Assembly: GCA_902773305.1 (NCBI GenBank)
Contig: CACYEB010000145.1
Coordinates: forward strand, 1-6,717
Source of the DNA: an uncultured Bacteroidia bacterium
GTDB taxonomy: Bacteria; Bacteroidota; Bacteroidia; Bacteroidales; UBA932
Length of the DNA: 6,717 nt
Reading direction: 5' to 3'
Made by a program: the position numbers and the translations under genes. Shown in pieces: positions 1 through 6,717 of the stretch (its first letter is position 1; each line of letters opens with the position of its first letter). The notes under the pieces are model-generated. The model saw nothing but the letters and a program-made list of their open reading frames with translations, had not been told where the DNA came from and made no database searches.

Positions 1-422
1 AGGTTCTCTTCTGTATAAGTCTTGTAAACACCCTTTGACAATGCTTCCTCGTCGCAGAAACCGGTCCAAACCTGCTGTCCTTTCTCGCCGTGGATGATGG
101 CGGTGCCGGTGTCCTGGCAGAACGGCAACTGCCCCTTGCAGGCCACTTCTGCGTTGCGCAGCATCGTCAGAGCAACATACTTGTCATTTTCGGTCGCTTC
201 GGGATCATTCAGGATAGAGGCCACCTGAAGGTTGTGGCTGCGGCGCAGCAAAAAGTTGACATCGCGGAAAGCCGCATGGGAAAGTGCCTCCAGAGCCTCC
301 GGTGCCACTTTAAGAATCTTGTGGCCCTCGAATTCCGACACGCTGACGCCCTCTTTTGTCAGGCAGTAATACTCGGTCGTGTCCTTGCCGAGCTGAAACA
401 TAGGTGCGTAAAAATAATCCAT
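1..422 (-). CDS. Class I (iron-sulfur) fumarate hydratase, N-terminal part, cut by window edge
   Basis: Catalyses reversible hydration of fumarate to malate in the cytoplasm; in anaerobic Bacteroidales this serves the reductive branch leading to succinate. The minus-strand frame opens with ATG at 422-420 and stays open to position 1, giving 140 complete codons of a family that is usually about 540 residues, so roughly the first quarter is present. The translation closely follows the E. coli FumA/FumB N-terminus as I recall it: DTTEYYCLT near residue 14, [19 protein letters not shown] at 27-44, [13 protein letters not shown] at 73-85 and [12 protein letters not shown] at 99-110. Cys102 in that last motif corresponds to the first cysteine ligand of the [4Fe-4S] cluster (Cys105 in FumA). 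The start lies 8 nt after the prfB stop, with an A/T-rich leader and no Shine-Dalgarno sequence, which is common in this phylum. It is probably the last visible gene of the leftward operon. The class is confident; fumA versus fumB naming has no meaning here. Confidence 0.95.
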   Translation of the reverse strand, partial: MDYFYAPMFQLGKDTTEYYCLTKEGVSVSEFEGHKILKVAPEALEALSHAAFRDVNFLLRRSHNLQVASILNDPEATENDKYVALTMLRNAEVACKGQLPFCQDTGTAIIHGEKGQQVWTGFCDEEALSKGVYKTYTEEN

Positions 423-430
423 ATTGATAT

Positions 431-1517
431 TTAATTATTACTATTTCCGTTTTGCATGAGGTACAATTTCATGAACTCATTCAAGTCACCGTCTAAAACT
501 CCGGTAGTGTCGCTGGTCTCGTAGCCGGTACGCAAATCCTTCACCAGCCGGAACGGCTGCAGGGTGTAGTTGCGTATCTGGCTTCCCCACTCTATGCGCT
601 TTTTCTGCCCCTCCAGTTCCGCCTGCTTCTCGCGGCGTTTCTGCAGCTCCAAATCGTACAGATGGCTTTTGAGGATGCGCAGCGCGTTCTGGCGGTTGTC
701 CAACTGAGAACGGGTCTCTGTATTTTCCACCACGATGCCTGTGGGGATGTGCCTTACGCGAACGCCCGTCTCAACCTTGTTGACATTCTGGCCGCCGGCG
801 CCGCTGCTGCGGTAGGTGTCCCATTCCAGATCGGCAGGATTGATCTCTATCTCTATTGTGTCGTCCACCAAAGGATATACGAATACAGAAGAGAAGGAGG
901 TCTGGCGTTTGCCCTGGGCGTTGAAAGGGGACATCCGAACCAGACGGTGCACGCCGCTCTCACCCTTGAGGTAACCGTATGCGTATTCTCCCTCTACCTC
1001 CAGCGTGACGCTCTTGACGCCGGCCTCCTCGCCTTCCAGCACGTCAGCGACAGCCACCTTGTAGCCGTTGCGTTCTGCCCAGCGGGTGTACATACGCATC
1101 AGCATAGCGCTCCAGTCGCAGGACTCGGTGCCGCCGGCGCCGCTGTTTATCTTGAGGATCGCGCCCAGATTGTCGCCCTCGGCAGAGAGCATATTGCGCA
1201 TCTCCAACGCCTCGACGCTGCCCACCAGGTCGTCATAGGCCTTCTGGGCATCATCGGCCGCGTCTTCGCCAAACTCCATCAGAACCTCAAGGTCTGCGAG
1301 CTTGCTTTCGGCGGCAGCATATCCGTCGGTCCAGTATTTAATGCCGGAAATCTTCTTGAGGGTCTTTTCCGCCTCTTTGGGATCGTCCCAGAAGCCAGCC
1401 TCCAGAGTGGTGGCGTGCAGCTTCCCTACCTGCTCTATTTTGGCAGGAATGTCAAAGATACCTCCCCAACGTCTTCAACCGCTGTGCGATTTTACTAACC
1501 TCGTCCGATGTTATCAT
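431..1517 (-). CDS. prfB: Peptide chain release factor 2 (RF2), made by programmed +1 frameshift
   Basis: RF2 recognises UGA and UAA in the ribosomal A site and triggers release of the finished protein. The complete product comes from two joined pieces: 1517-1455 (21 codons from ATG) and 1453-431 (340 codons plus TAA), with the T at 1454 skipped, giving 361 residues against 365 in E. coli. An in-frame TAA lies 9 nt upstream of the ATG, so 1517 is the only plausible ATG. The stop-recognition motif SPF is at about residues 196-198 and the catalytic GGQ at about 241-243, in [16 protein letters not shown] rather than PxT marks it as RF2, not RF1. A serine occupies the position equivalent to E. 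coli residue 246, just before GGQ. The N-terminal piece ([14 protein letters not shown]...) is needed for domain 1. The start lies 23 nt inside recX with an A-rich, SD-less leader, so initiation is probably coupled to recX translation. A simple ORF call starting at 1279 lacks the first 79 residues. Confidence 0.96.
1451..1467 (-). promoter_or_regulatory. prfB programmed +1 frameshift site
   Basis: Read on the minus strand this is GGGGAGGTATCTTTGAC: an SD-like purine block, a 3-nt spacer (TAT), the slippery codon CTT and an in-frame TGA followed by C. It matches the known E. coli prfB element (AGGGGG TAT CTT TGA C) in spacer, slippery codon, stop and following base. When RF2 is scarce the ribosome pauses at TGA (1454-1452) and tRNA-Leu slips from CUU to UUU, so reading continues with GAC (1453-1451); when RF2 is plentiful, translation ends after 21 residues. 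RF2-homologous protein continues directly in the +1 frame after the site, which is the key support. Confidence 0.97.
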
Positions 1518-1953
1518 AAAACGCTTTTATTTGGTTATACGAATACCCGCGGCCGGCGCCGAATTTGACAAGTTTCAGGAACTTCTCACGTTCCCCGCCT
1601 TTCAGGGCACGGTATTTTGCAGCAAGCACGCTCTCCATCTTCTTCTGAGCCTTTTGGGGCTCTACCTGCTCCAGGCCAAAGGCTATTGCACTGTCCGTAA
1701 GCCCTTTTGCGGCAAGGGCATAGCGAATTTTCTGCTCTCCCCACCCCTGAAGCGCGCTCTTGTCCCTTGCAAAAGCCGCGGCATAACGGTTCTCGTCTAT
1801 ATATTTATCCTTGCAAAGTTGCGAAATAATCGCTTGCGTGTCAATAGCGTCGTCACCCTTCAGCCGTTCCACCTTACGGGCGATTTCGCTTTTGCAGTAT
1901 TCCCTTACGCTGCAGATCTTGGCCATACGGTCCAATATCTTATCCTTCTCCAT
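1495..1953 (-). CDS. recX: RecX-family regulator of RecA
   Basis: A small cytoplasmic protein (152 residues) of the RecX family, which binds RecA filaments and usually limits their extension and the ATPase and strand-exchange activities. The sequence shows the expected tandem three-helix pattern: CSVREYC at 14-20 in the first repeat, then YIDENRYAAAFARD at 51-64 and GWGEQKIRYALAAKG at 70-84, the most conserved stretch of the family. A C-terminal basic helical region follows (KAQKK... KGGEREKFLKLVKFG). The length is typical. ATG at 1953-1951 follows the phospholipase stop by 5 nt, with a weak AAAGG just upstream, and the 3' end overlaps the prfB start by 23 nt. recA itself lies about 4.2 kb away on the opposite strand, rather than next to it as in many Proteobacteria. 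Identification is by motif and is strong; the effect on RecA (inhibitor or facilitator) is inferred from the family. Confidence 0.93.
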   Translation of the reverse strand: MEKDKILDRMAKICSVREYCKSEIARKVERLKGDDAIDTQAIISQLCKDKYIDENRYAAAFARDKSALQGWGEQKIRYALAAKGLTDSAIAFGLEQVEPQKAQKKMESVLAAKYRALKGGEREKFLKLVKFGAGRGYSYNQIKAFYDNIGRG

Positions 1954-1958
1954 AGCCT

Positions 1959-4307
1959 TTAAAACCAGTACCCTAAGCTCAAATAGACACCGACACCCCG
2001 CTGAAGGCTGCTCCAGTTGATGTCAAACTCCAGCGGCCCGAATATGAAGTCATAAGCGTAGCCCAGCCTGAGGCCGGTGTAGCCCTTGCCGGACGCAAAA
2101 CTCTCAAGGCTATGGCCGTCACGGACATAGTTGCCGGTGAGCATCACGTAGTGGCTCTTATATAACTGATATCTCAGATCCAGGCCTGCCACCGCCAGCA
2201 GGGGGTCTGCGGCAAAGGCTCCTACCGTACCGTAGAACGGAATCTGGTGGGCGGTATAGCGCCCCTCCTGGGTGCCGCCGAAACAGTTGAGCAGTACCGC
2301 AGGGATATTCTCCCCTATGAGCACCCGGGCGTGAACGAACGGCGATATGGCAAAGCGGTCTGCAATGCTGCCCACCCACTTGTAAGAGAAGTCTGCCTCT
2401 ATCACGGGAGTATATACCGTATTGCCGGAGAAGTCGGTGATATAGGCGAACTCGGTGCTGAGGCGCTGTCCCCTGGTGGGGAACCACTCGTTGTTAAGAT
2501 TGTCCAGGTCCATCTTGAAAAAAGGACCGGAGAATATGGTACGCCCTTCGTCGGTATTGTAAACGGTGGATATGCCAGGCTGCGCAAGATGCGTCCTGTA
2601 GTAATAAATATCGGTTTTGAGGCCCGCCTGTATCTGGAGCGTCCGCAGACGGCGGGTAGAGAATGCCGCTTCGAAATGGTTCTGCAGATAGTCCAGCTGG
2701 TTATATTTGTCGCGGTCGTCGGTGTAAAGTCGCAGACCGCCGTGACGCAGAGAATAATTCAGGTCGAATTTGGTATAATTGCGGCCGCGGTATGAATAAC
2801 CGACACCAAAGCGGTAGTAGTTGGCCAGCCTTGCCGACAGTGAGAACTTGTGGCCGTAGAGACTGTTGTTGTTGATGCCGACATCCATCAGGATAGACGA
2901 TATCTCTTCAGTATCAAACCTCAGGCCGACTCCGAGCAGATTGTTGCGGTTAGGTACCAGGGTTATGGTCAGGTCAAAAGGCGAGCGCTCGCCTGCAAGT
3001 CTGTAAACCACAGATGTGTAGGCGTTGGTGGCGTACAATTCGCTCACCGCATTCTCTATGTCCGAAATGGATATCTCCCTGCCTGTCTCCAGACCGGCCT
3101 TGCGCCTGATGAAAGCCTCGTCCTTGCCGCCGACGCCCACGAATTTGATGGACGAAAGCACTATCGTATCGAGCAGTTTGGTGGCCTTGGTGGCGACTCT
3201 TCCGGCCGGCATCGGGCCCACGAAGGCCTCTTCGTGTTCCCGCTCCTTTTCCTCGAGCATCCTGCGCAGTTCCTCCAACTGCGGAGCTGCCTCACGGGCT
3301 GCCTTCTCGCCATTGTCAATCAACCTGCGGAGGGCCTCGGTGTTGAAACTCATCGTGCCGTAGTTCTCTATGTCAGGCTGGATCAAAATATCAGTATCGG
3401 CCAGGGCGGCCTCTGTCTTGGCAGTCATCATTATGGTGATGACCTTGCCCAGCATATCCGACACTTCGTCAAGATTGACATCTTCGCTGTCGCTGGGAGT
3501 CTTGACGCCTATCACGATATCGGCTCCCATCGCACGGGCGACATCCACCGGGAAATTATTTTTAAGTCCGCCATCCACCAGCACCATACCGTCGGTCTTC
3601 ACCGGGGCGAACACTCCCGGGATGGCCATGGACGAACGCAGCGCTATGGGGAGCACTCCTTTGTCAAAGACAACCTCCTTCTCCGTGACCAAGTCTACCG
3701 CAACGCATGAAAACGGTATCGGCAACCGGTCAAAGTCGCACTCGTCGTGGTAGCCCACGGTACAGTCGGACAGCAGGCTGTAGATGTTCTGCCCTCCCAT
3801 AAGGCTCATAGGCAGGATGCCGCTGGCACCGCCTTCGGGGGCGAACCTGAAAAAGTCCCTCGGATGGCCGCCGCGACGCGGACGTCCCGAGGGAGGATTG
3901 GAACTGTCCGGATTGTCGCTGCGGCGCGTGAACGCCGCCCTCCAGTCTATACCGAACGGCACCTTTATCAGATATTGTGCATCGTCCTTACGCTGTTCAA
4001 AAGAGATTTCTTCGCGTAGCGGAGCCCCCGTTATCACGTGGTTCCAGTCCTGCGCCATAACTATGGAATCCAGTTCGGCGGCGGAATGGCCCACCGCATA
4101 CAGCCCTCCCACCAGGGCCCCCATACTGGTGCCGGCAATCATATCGATAGGTATGCCATACTCTTCCAAGACCTTGAGCGCACCGATATGGGCCACACCC
4201 TTTGCACCGCCTCCGCTGAGCACGACGCCCACCTTGGGACGCTGTGCCAGGGCATTGCCGCACACAAGGGCCATCACCAACATCACCGAAACCAATCTTC
4301 TCTTCAT
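1959..4307 (-). CDS. Patatin-like phospholipase with POTRA-like segment and outer-membrane beta-barrel (type Vd-like)
   Basis: A 782-residue secreted lipase/phospholipase-type protein. From ATG at 4307 the first 22 residues ([22 protein letters not shown]) form a signal peptide ending in AQ. The patatin domain spans about 25-320: oxyanion loop SGGGAKG at 31-37, nucleophile Ser61 in GTSMG (59-63), and the dyad aspartate Asp245 in DGG. A charged, probably coiled linker (about 337-361) leads to a POTRA-like segment (about 384-455), then an Omp85-type barrel from about 456 ending in the aromatic terminus GYWF. This resembles the PlpD/FplA (type Vd autotransporter) architecture: enzyme exported through or anchored at the outer membrane. 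Residues about 124-160 are a Ser/Pro/Arg/Gly-rich insertion that I do not recall from close relatives. The frame is open upstream to 4370, but that part lies inside rlmN; AAGGA and the signal peptide both favour 4307. It starts 7 nt after rlmN, so it is probably cotranscribed. Substrate and topology are inferred. Confidence 0.92.
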   Translation of the reverse strand: MKRRLVSVMLVMALVCGNALAQRPKVGVVLSGGGAKGVAHIGALKVLEEYGIPIDMIAGTSMGALVGGLYAVGHSAAELDSIVMAQDWNHVITGAPLREEISFEQRKDDAQYLIKVPFGIDWRAAFTRRSDNPDSSNPPSGRPRRGGHPRDFFRFAPEGGASGILPMSLMGGQNIYSLLSDCTVGYHDECDFDRLPIPFSCVAVDLVTEKEVVFDKGVLPIALRSSMAIPGVFAPVKTDGMVLVDGGLKNNFPVDVARAMGADIVIGVKTPSDSEDVNLDEVSDMLGKVITIMMTAKTEAALADTDILIQPDIENYGTMSFNTEALRRLIDNGEKAAREAAPQLEELRRMLEEKEREHEEAFVGPMPAGRVATKATKLLDTIVLSSIKFVGVGGKDEAFIRRKAGLETGREISISDIENAVSELYATNAYTSVVYRLAGERSPFDLTITLVPNRNNLLGVGLRFDTEEISSILMDVGINNNSLYGHKFSLSARLANYYRFGVGYSYRGRNYTKFDLNYSLRHGGLRLYTDDRDKYNQLDYLQNHFEAAFSTRRLRTLQIQAGLKTDIYYYRTHLAQPGISTVYNTDEGRTIFSGPFFKMDLDNLNNEWFPTRGQRLSTEFAYITDFSGNTVYTPVIEADFSYKWVGSIADRFAISPFVHARVLIGENIPAVLLNCFGGTQEGRYTAHQIPFYGTVGAFAADPLLAVAGLDLRYQLYKSHYVMLTGNYVRDGHSLESFASGKGYTGLRLGYAYDFIFGPLEFDINWSSLQRGVGVYLSLGYWF
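3856..3894. repeat. Nested inverted repeat inside the patatin insertion
   Basis: TCCCTCGG at 3856-3863 pairs perfectly with CCGAGGGA at 3887-3894, and inside the loop CCGC (3871-3874) pairs with GCGG (3878-3881). It falls in the part of the phospholipase gene coding for the Arg/Gly/Pro-rich insertion, where Arg and Gly codons are GC-rich, so the symmetry may be a by-product of codon content. No function can be assigned. Confidence 0.4.
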
Positions 4308-4314
4308 ATCCTTG

Positions 4315-5337
4315 TCAGTTTTTTGAATTCTTTCCCGCCAGCAGACCGCAGGCCGCCATAATATCCTCACCCCTGGAGGCCCTCACCGTGGTGGTGACAC
4401 CGGCCGCTGCCAGCCGGCGCTGGAATTCTTCGGTCAGGCTGGGCGAAGAAGGCGCCAGGTCACTGTCGGGAATCTTGTGGAAACGGATCAGATTGACCCT
4501 GCACTCAAGCCCCCTGAGGAGCCGGGCCAGGGCATCGGCGTGACGCTTGGTGTCATTGACCCCGGCAAACAGGATATACTCGAAAGTGACCCTCCTCTGA
4601 CCCGAAAAGTCGTACCGGCGCACCAACTCCAGCACCTGTTGCAGCGGGTAGCGGGCCTCTATGGGCATCATCCGCTCCCGTTCCTCGTGAAAGGGGTTGT
4701 GAAGACTCACCGCCAGGTGGCACTGGGTACCGTCAAGAAACTCCTTCAGGGTAGCCATATCGCCTATTGTGGATAGGGTTATCCGCTTGGGACTCCAACC
4801 GAAGCCCCACTCTGCCGTGAGAATCTCCACCGCCTTTTTTACGTTGTCCCAGTTGTCCAACGGCTCCCCCATTCCCATGAAGACGGCGTTGGTGAGGGAA
4901 TCCGTCTCATCCACATCCATAAACTGGGCTATGATCTCGCGCGCAGAGAGGTTTCCGTGAAAGCCCTGGCGTCCGGTCATACAGAATTTGCAGCCCATCT
5001 TGCAGCCCGCCTGCGACGATACGCACAGGGTGGCACGGTCGCCCTCGGGAATCATCACCGTCTCTATGTACTGTCCCGGACGCACCGCCTCGAAGGCATA
5101 CTTGCGCGTACCGTCCTTCGAAGTCAGTACTTCGGCCGGGGAGATGTGCCCCACCTCGTATCCTTCAGCCAGTCGGGCGCGGTTCTCCCTGGAGAGGTTG
5201 GCCATCTGGTCTATGCTGCTGACGCGCTTCTTATACAGCCATCCGGCTATCTGTGAAGCGACAAAACCCTTCATCCCGAGCGAGCAGACGACATCGCCCA
5301 ACTCCTGCAGCGTCATACCCAAAAGAAATTGCTTCAT
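4315..5337 (-). CDS. rlmN: RlmN, dual-specificity 23S rRNA A2503 / tRNA A37 C2-methyltransferase
   Basis: A radical SAM enzyme that methylates carbon 2 of A2503 in 23S rRNA, lining the peptidyl transferase centre and exit tunnel, and of A37 in some tRNAs. The protein is 340 residues, normal for the family. The SAM-cluster motif CX3CX2C is C112-C116-C119 (GCKMGCKFC), followed by the typical MTGRQGF. The two mechanism cysteines equivalent to E. coli Cys118 and Cys355 are present as Cys105 ([10 protein letters not shown]) and Cys330 ([10 protein letters not shown]), which separates RlmN from unrelated radical SAM proteins. GMGEPLDN at 155-162 is the SAM-contacting GEP motif. I see no features suggesting Cfr (C8 methylation, antibiotic resistance), and the housekeeping context argues against it. 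ATG at 5337 is preferred over the open frame to 5397 because homologues begin near here and GGAGGG sits just upstream. It is the first gene of the leftward unit. Confidence 0.96.
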   Translation of the reverse strand: MKQFLLGMTLQELGDVVCSLGMKGFVASQIAGWLYKKRVSSIDQMANLSRENRARLAEGYEVGHISPAEVLTSKDGTRKYAFEAVRPGQYIETVMIPEGDRATLCVSSQAGCKMGCKFCMTGRQGFHGNLSAREIIAQFMDVDETDSLTNAVFMGMGEPLDNWDNVKKAVEILTAEWGFGWSPKRITLSTIGDMATLKEFLDGTQCHLAVSLHNPFHEERERMMPIEARYPLQQVLELVRRYDFSGQRRVTFEYILFAGVNDTKRHADALARLLRGLECRVNLIRFHKIPDSDLAPSSPSLTEEFQRRLAAAGVTTTVRASRGEDIMAACGLLAGKNSKN

Positions 5338-5339
5338 TT

Positions 5340-5345
5340 CCCTCC
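5340..5345 (-). promoter_or_regulatory. Shine-Dalgarno-like sequence before rlmN
   Basis: On the minus strand GGAGGG stands 2 nt ahead of the rlmN ATG at 5337. It supports this start, although the spacing is short and SD sequences are little used in Bacteroidota. Confidence 0.45.
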
Positions 5346-5354
5346 GTTTTCTGG

Positions 5355-5362
5355 CAAAATTA
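5355..5362 (-). promoter_or_regulatory. Candidate -7 promoter box for the rlmN operon
   Basis: On the minus strand this reads TAATTTTG, a full match to the Bacteroides -7 consensus TAnnTTTG used by the primary sigma factor of this phylum. Transcription would begin a few bases downstream, near 5348, leaving a leader of about 10 nt that contains the GGAGGG before rlmN. A -33 TTTG at 19-21 nt upstream is not clear (only a TG near 5385). Position and consensus are seen; activity is inferred. Confidence 0.5.
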
Positions 5363-5370
5363 CTAAGAAA

Positions 5371-6096
5371 ATGATTAAGTTTGCATCTATGATACAAGAA
5401 GAAGAAATATTCAGGCGGAGCTTCCGCCGCAAATGGTGGAACGATGTAAAAACCACCAGCAGCTGGTCGGTATTCAAGATAATGGCCGAGTTTGTGCAGA
5501 GTTTCGAAAAGCTCGCCGAAGTGGGTCCCTGCGTGGCCATCTTCGGCAGTGCGCGCACCAAACCGGAAGACAAATACTACAAAGATGCGGTGGAGATTGC
5601 CGCCAGGCTCACCAAGCTCGGTTTCGGCATCATCACCGGCGGCGGTCCCGGCATTATGGAGGCGGGCAACAAAGGGGCCAAGGAGGGCGGCGGAGCATCC
5701 GTCGGCCTCAATATCAACCTTCCCTTCGAACAGAGCGCCAACCCCTACATAGATCCCGACAAACTGATCTCATACGACTACTTCTTCGTCCGCAAGACAA
5801 TATTCATGAAGTATGCGCAGGGCTACATCGCGATGCCGGGCGGGTTCGGCACCCTTGACGAACTGAGCGAGGCGCTGACCCTGATCCAGACCAACAAGCT
5901 GGTCTCCTTCCCGGTGATTCTCTACGGGAAAGACTACTGGCAAGGTCTGCTGGACTGGTTCCACGACACCCTTATGACCCACCATATGATAAGCGAGACC
6001 GACTTTGACATCTACAAGGTGGTGGACACTGTCGACGAGGCGGTCGCAATCATAGAGGAGTTCTACAACAAATACGCACCCAAACCAAACTTCTAA
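5371..6096 (+). CDS. LOG-family (TIGR00730-type) Rossmann-fold nucleotide-binding protein
   Basis: A 241-residue cytoplasmic protein of the lysine decarboxylase-like/LOG family. Characterised LOG proteins hydrolyse nucleoside 5'-monophosphates, such as cytokinin riboside monophosphates, to free base and ribose 5-phosphate; the natural substrate in gut-type Bacteroidales is not known to me. The family signatures are present: CVAIFGSARTKP near 54-65, GGGPGIMEAGNKGA at 90-103 and PGGFGTLDEL at 156-165, which bind phosphate and hold the catalytic Arg/Glu. The N-terminal WWNDVK...SW.VFKIMAEFV..FEKL block is the extension seen in the longer Bacteroidota members. Start choice is open: ATG 5371 has the better A-rich context, ATG 5389 (MIQEEEIFRR) fits homologue N-termini as I recall them, and the frame extends to 5329 inside divergent rlmN. 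It precedes recA by 28 nt and may be cotranscribed with it. Not a true lysine decarboxylase despite old annotations. Confidence 0.92.
   Translation: MIKFASMIQEEEIFRRSFRRKWWNDVKTTSSWSVFKIMAEFVQSFEKLAEVGPCVAIFGSARTKPEDKYYKDAVEIAARLTKLGFGIITGGGPGIMEAGNKGAKEGGGASVGLNINLPFEQSANPYIDPDKLISYDYFFVRKTIFMKYAQGYIAMPGGFGTLDELSEALTLIQTNKLVSFPVILYGKDYWQGLLDWFHDTLMTHHMISETDFDIYKVVDTVDEAVAIIEEFYNKYAPKPNF
5376..5383 (+). promoter_or_regulatory. Candidate -7 promoter box for the LOG gene-recA unit
   Basis: TAAGTTTG matches the Bacteroides -7 consensus TAnnTTTG. The expected transcription start is near 5388-5391, at or next to the ATG at 5389, so use of this box would give a leaderless or nearly leaderless message and rule out the ATG at 5371. 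No good -33 TTTG is seen (TTCTGG at 5349-5354 is weak). It forms an imperfect inverted repeat with the minus-strand box at 5355-5362 (7 of 8 bases, 13 nt between arms). Confidence 0.35.
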
Positions 6097-6124
6097 TATA
6101 TATTAACCTGAAACACAATCTATT

Positions 6125-6717
6125 ATGGCTAAAGAAGAGATGAATCAAGCCGTGTCAAACGAGGAGAAGCTCAAGGCGTTGAAAGCGACTATTTCAAAAA
6201 TCGAGAAGGATTATGGCAAAGGCTCTATTATGACGTTGGGAGACCAGCCGGATAGCGCTGTTTCTGTTATTCCGTCGGGCTCGATAGCCCTTGACCACGC
6301 GCTGGGTATCGGAGGATATCCCCGCGGACGCGTCATCGAGATTTTCGGTCCCGAATCCAGCGGTAAGACCACCCTTGCGATACACGCTATCGCTGAGGCC
6401 CAGAAGGCGGGCGGCATAGCCGCCATCATAGACGCCGAACACGCGTTTGACCGCAGTTATGCAAAGAATCTGGGAGTCAATGTGGACACCCTGCTCATTT
6501 CACAGCCCGACAACGGCGAGCAGGCGCTCGAAATTGCGGACAATCTGATCCGCAGCGGTGCCATCGACATCATCGTTATCGACTCCGTAGCGGCCCTGAC
6601 ACCCAAGGCCGAGATCGAAGGCGAGATGGGCGACAACAAGGTCGGCCTGCAGGCAAGGCTTATGAGCCAGGCGCTGCGCAAGCTCACCGCCAACATTTCC
6701 AAGACCAACACCTGCTG
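6125..6717 (+). CDS. recA: Recombinase RecA, N-terminal part, cut by window edge
   Basis: ATP-dependent recombinase that forms filaments on single-stranded DNA, drives strand exchange and, where an SOS system exists, stimulates LexA-type self-cleavage. The first 197 codons are present, of about 345 usual. The N-terminal helix ([23 protein letters not shown], starting at 14) mediates filament contacts; Walker A GPESSGKT is at 75-82; the catalytic glutamate (Glu96 in E. coli) is Glu105 in DAEHAFD; Walker B ends in Asp153 (IIVIDS); DNA-binding loop L1 begins at GEMGD (166-170). The conserved [14 protein letters not shown] follows. No frameshift or missing key residue appears. The leader (AACACAATCTATT) has no SD sequence, and I saw no TAnnTTTG box or clear LexA-like operator in the 28-nt gap after the LOG gene, so it is probably transcribed with that gene or from a promoter inside it. 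Confidence 0.98.
   Translation, partial: MAKEEMNQAVSNEEKLKALKATISKIEKDYGKGSIMTLGDQPDSAVSVIPSGSIALDHALGIGGYPRGRVIEIFGPESSGKTTLAIHAIAEAQKAGGIAAIIDAEHAFDRSYAKNLGVNVDTLLISQPDNGEQALEIADNLIRSGAIDIIVIDSVAALTPKAEIEGEMGDNKVGLQARLMSQALRKLTANISKTNTC

Noticed and set aside
1452..1454. prfB as a pseudogene because of the in-frame TGA
   Set aside because: The stop lies in the canonical CTT TGA C shift context with an SD-like block, and RF2 continues intact in the +1 frame.
662..1498. 278-codon plus-strand open frame antisense to prfB
   Set aside because: It lies opposite a strongly conserved RF2 gene, its translation matches nothing I recognise, and GC-rich genes commonly leave long antisense frames.
2850..3710. 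286-codon plus-strand open frame antisense to the phospholipase gene
   Set aside because: Complete overlap with the conserved patatin coding sequence; shadow frame with no recognisable domain or own leader.
4308..4370. N-terminal extension of the phospholipase (21 more residues)
   Set aside because: It overlaps the rlmN 3' end and would place non-signal sequence ahead of a clear signal peptide starting at 4307.
5338..5397. N-terminal extension of RlmN (20 more residues)
   Set aside because: It would run across the divergent promoter gap into the LOG gene; ATG 5337 has GGAGGG upstream and gives the usual family length.
6097..6124. A terminator or SOS-type operator between the LOG gene and recA
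   Set aside because: The 28 bases hold an AT-rich run but no stem-loop with a T tract and no inverted repeat that I could support.
1..6717. A mobile, defence or otherwise undescribed multi-gene system
   Set aside because: Every gene belongs to a recognisable housekeeping or membrane-enzyme family, spacing is operon-like, and no transposase, integrase, att-like repeats or CRISPR-like repeats were seen.

Overview
The window is a dense, ordinary-looking chromosomal segment from a member of the Bacteroidota, most likely order Bacteroidales. Three things point there: the RecA, RlmN, LOG-type and patatin proteins read like Bacteroidales versions (for example RecA with DAEHAFD, RlmN with CMTGRQGF); most genes have A/T-rich leaders with little Shine-Dalgarno signal; and the one real intergenic gap holds matches to the Bacteroides-type -7 box TAnnTTTG. 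Base composition is moderately GC-rich by eye, so a Rikenellaceae-like or uncultured Bacteroidales lineage is possible, but family level is a guess.

Layout: two divergent transcription units leave a short gap at about 5338-5370. Leftward (minus strand) runs a tightly packed five-gene set: rlmN (23S rRNA A2503/tRNA A37 methyltransferase), a patatin phospholipase fused to a POTRA-like segment and an outer-membrane barrel, recX (RecA modulator), prfB (release factor 2, with the classic programmed +1 frameshift) and the start of a class I fumarase gene that leaves the window at position 1. Gaps are 7, 5, -23 (overlap) and 8 nt, so an operon is likely. Rightward (plus strand) runs a LOG-family Rossmann-fold gene and, 28 nt later, recA, which leaves the window at 6717.

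Points of interest: prfB must be annotated as a joined CDS (1517-1455 plus 1453-431), since a plain ORF call either truncates it or starts it inside the protein; the frameshift stimulator is a strong SD-like element in a phylum whose ribosomes largely ignore SD sequences; the divergent gap holds two back-to-back -7 boxes only 13 nt apart, so RNA polymerase may have to choose between the recX-containing and recA-containing units; and the patatin enzyme carries a Ser/Pro/Arg/Gly-rich insertion. I found no mobile element, CRISPR array, RNA gene, defence system or clearly undescribed system. No stretch over 300 bases lacks a gene.
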